This document shows, one piece after another, positions 5,690 to 6,394 of a stretch of DNA of 6,394 nt. The notes under the pieces are model-generated. The model was given only the letters and a program-made list of their open reading frames with translations, searched no databases and was not told the DNA's origin. The DNA is from Lysobacterales bacterium (GTDB lineage Bacteria > Pseudomonadota > Gammaproteobacteria > Xanthomonadales > SZUA-36): positions 1 to 6,394 of the forward strand of contig SHZL01000162.1 of the NCBI GenBank assembly GCA_009692275.1, in the 5' to 3' direction. The stretch's first letter is position 1, and every line of letters starts with the position of its first letter. A program made the translations under genes and the position numbers.

Positions 5690-6394
5690 ATGCTTTATCG
5701 GCCTGACTCTAACCGCCCCCAGGCAATGCGCTGCGCCATCCTGGCCCTGTGCCTGGCCCTCGTGCATGCCTGCGCCGTAACCCCACCGGCTCCCATAGCC
5801 GTGGAGAAACCGGAACCCAGCCCGGAGCAGGCATTCGCACAAGGCAACTATGCACAGGCGGCCCGCCTGTGGCAGCAACAATCCGCGAGCGCCAGCGGAT
5901 CAACAGCAAGCAGCCTCCGGGTGCGCGCGGCGGATGCCTGGATGCTTGCCGACAATCTTGCGCAGGCGGAGGACAACCTTCATGGGGTTGACGAGTCTGA
6001 ATTGTCTGGTGCGGACACCGCGCGCTTGAACCTCGTTCTGGCAGACATCGCCTTGCACAAAGACCAACCGGGTGAAGCGGAAATGCTTTTGCGGCAAGCG
6101 CAAACCGGTCTGCCCAAATCTTTACAACAGCGATTTGATCAACTGTACAAGAGCACGCAACTGATGCTTGCCCAACCGGGTTCGCACGATATTTCGCACG
6201 CCCTGGCGGTGATCAATGCCAGCACGAGTTACCAGCCCGGGGAGGGCCTGCAGTTTCTGCACTCATTGCAGGATATTCCATCGAGTGAATTGTCGATCAA
6301 TCCTGGTGGCGACCAGGTGACAGGCGGATGGCTGGATCTCGCCCTGGTGATTCGGCAAAACCTGGTGCACGCTGACTCCGTGCAACAAAACATT
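5690..6394 (+). CDS. lpoA: Penicillin-binding protein activator LpoA, N-terminal part
   Basis: LpoA (YraM) is an outer-membrane lipoprotein that reaches through the periplasm to stimulate the peptidoglycan synthase PBP1a. The reading frame stays open to the right edge, giving 235 codons; E. coli LpoA has 678 residues, so the C-terminal periplasmic-binding-like domain is missing. Basic residues at positions 4, 9 and 14 precede a hydrophobic core (16-25) and Cys28, a lipoprotein signal peptide. The lipobox LVHAC has an unusual His at -2. The rest is helical and Ala/Gln/Leu-rich, like the TPR-type N-domain, with AFAQGNYAQAARLW at 48-61. GGWLDLALVIRQN (212-224) matches the GWLDLQRV segment of E. 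coli LpoA. The start is uncertain: ATG at 5690 or the in-frame ATG at 5726, which would leave a short 15-residue signal. Neither has a clear ribosome site. Divergence from rsmI is the usual context for this gene. Confidence 0.9.
   Translation, partial: MLYRPDSNRPQAMRCAILALCLALVHACAVTPPAPIAVEKPEPSPEQAFAQGNYAQAARLWQQQSASASGSTASSLRVRAADAWMLADNLAQAEDNLHGVDESELSGADTARLNLVLADIALHKDQPGEAEMLLRQAQTGLPKSLQQRFDQLYKSTQLMLAQPGSHDISHALAVINASTSYQPGEGLQFLHSLQDIPSSELSINPGGDQVTGGWLDLALVIRQNLVHADSVQQNI

Overview
The window looks like chromosomal DNA of a gammaproteobacterium. It holds the 5' end of the dcw (division and cell wall) cluster, running right to left as mraZ, rsmH, ftsL, ftsI and murE. Upstream of that, in order, lie a type A RNase P RNA gene (rnpB), rsmI, and a divergent lpoA cut by the right edge. 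From memory this arrangement matches Pseudomonas-like relatives; the genus cannot be fixed from the sequence alone. Base composition is moderately GC-rich by eye.

Layout: positions 1-268 carry the first 89 codons of murE (minus strand, cut by the left edge). Positions 277-2007 are ftsI (PBP3), 2004-2273 ftsL, 2270-3199 rsmH and 3245-3697 mraZ, all on the minus strand. The rsmH/ftsL and ftsL/ftsI junctions overlap by 4 nt, so the genes form one tightly packed transcription unit. A near-consensus sigma70 promoter at 3748-3776 lies just upstream of mraZ. Between it and the mraZ start is a degenerate 10-bp-periodic array that resembles the operator bound by MraZ itself.

Positions 3777-4233 contain no gene. 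They hold a compact inverted-repeat element (3996-4099) with two internal hairpins that both present a GGGA loop inside CAGGGATG, and a diverged copy of one arm in the opposite orientation (3907-3945). rnpB follows at 4234-4602 (minus), then rsmI at 4639-5550 (minus). A 139-bp divergent region with a 16-bp tandem duplication separates rsmI from lpoA (5690 to the right edge, plus).

Functionally, FtsI and FtsL build and regulate the division septum, MurE makes a peptidoglycan precursor, and LpoA is the outer-membrane activator of a peptidoglycan synthase. RsmH and RsmI methylate the same 16S rRNA nucleotide, C1402. The coding part is orthodox. The points that merit a second look are the structured intergenic element, the mraZ control region, and the duplication upstream of rsmI/lpoA.
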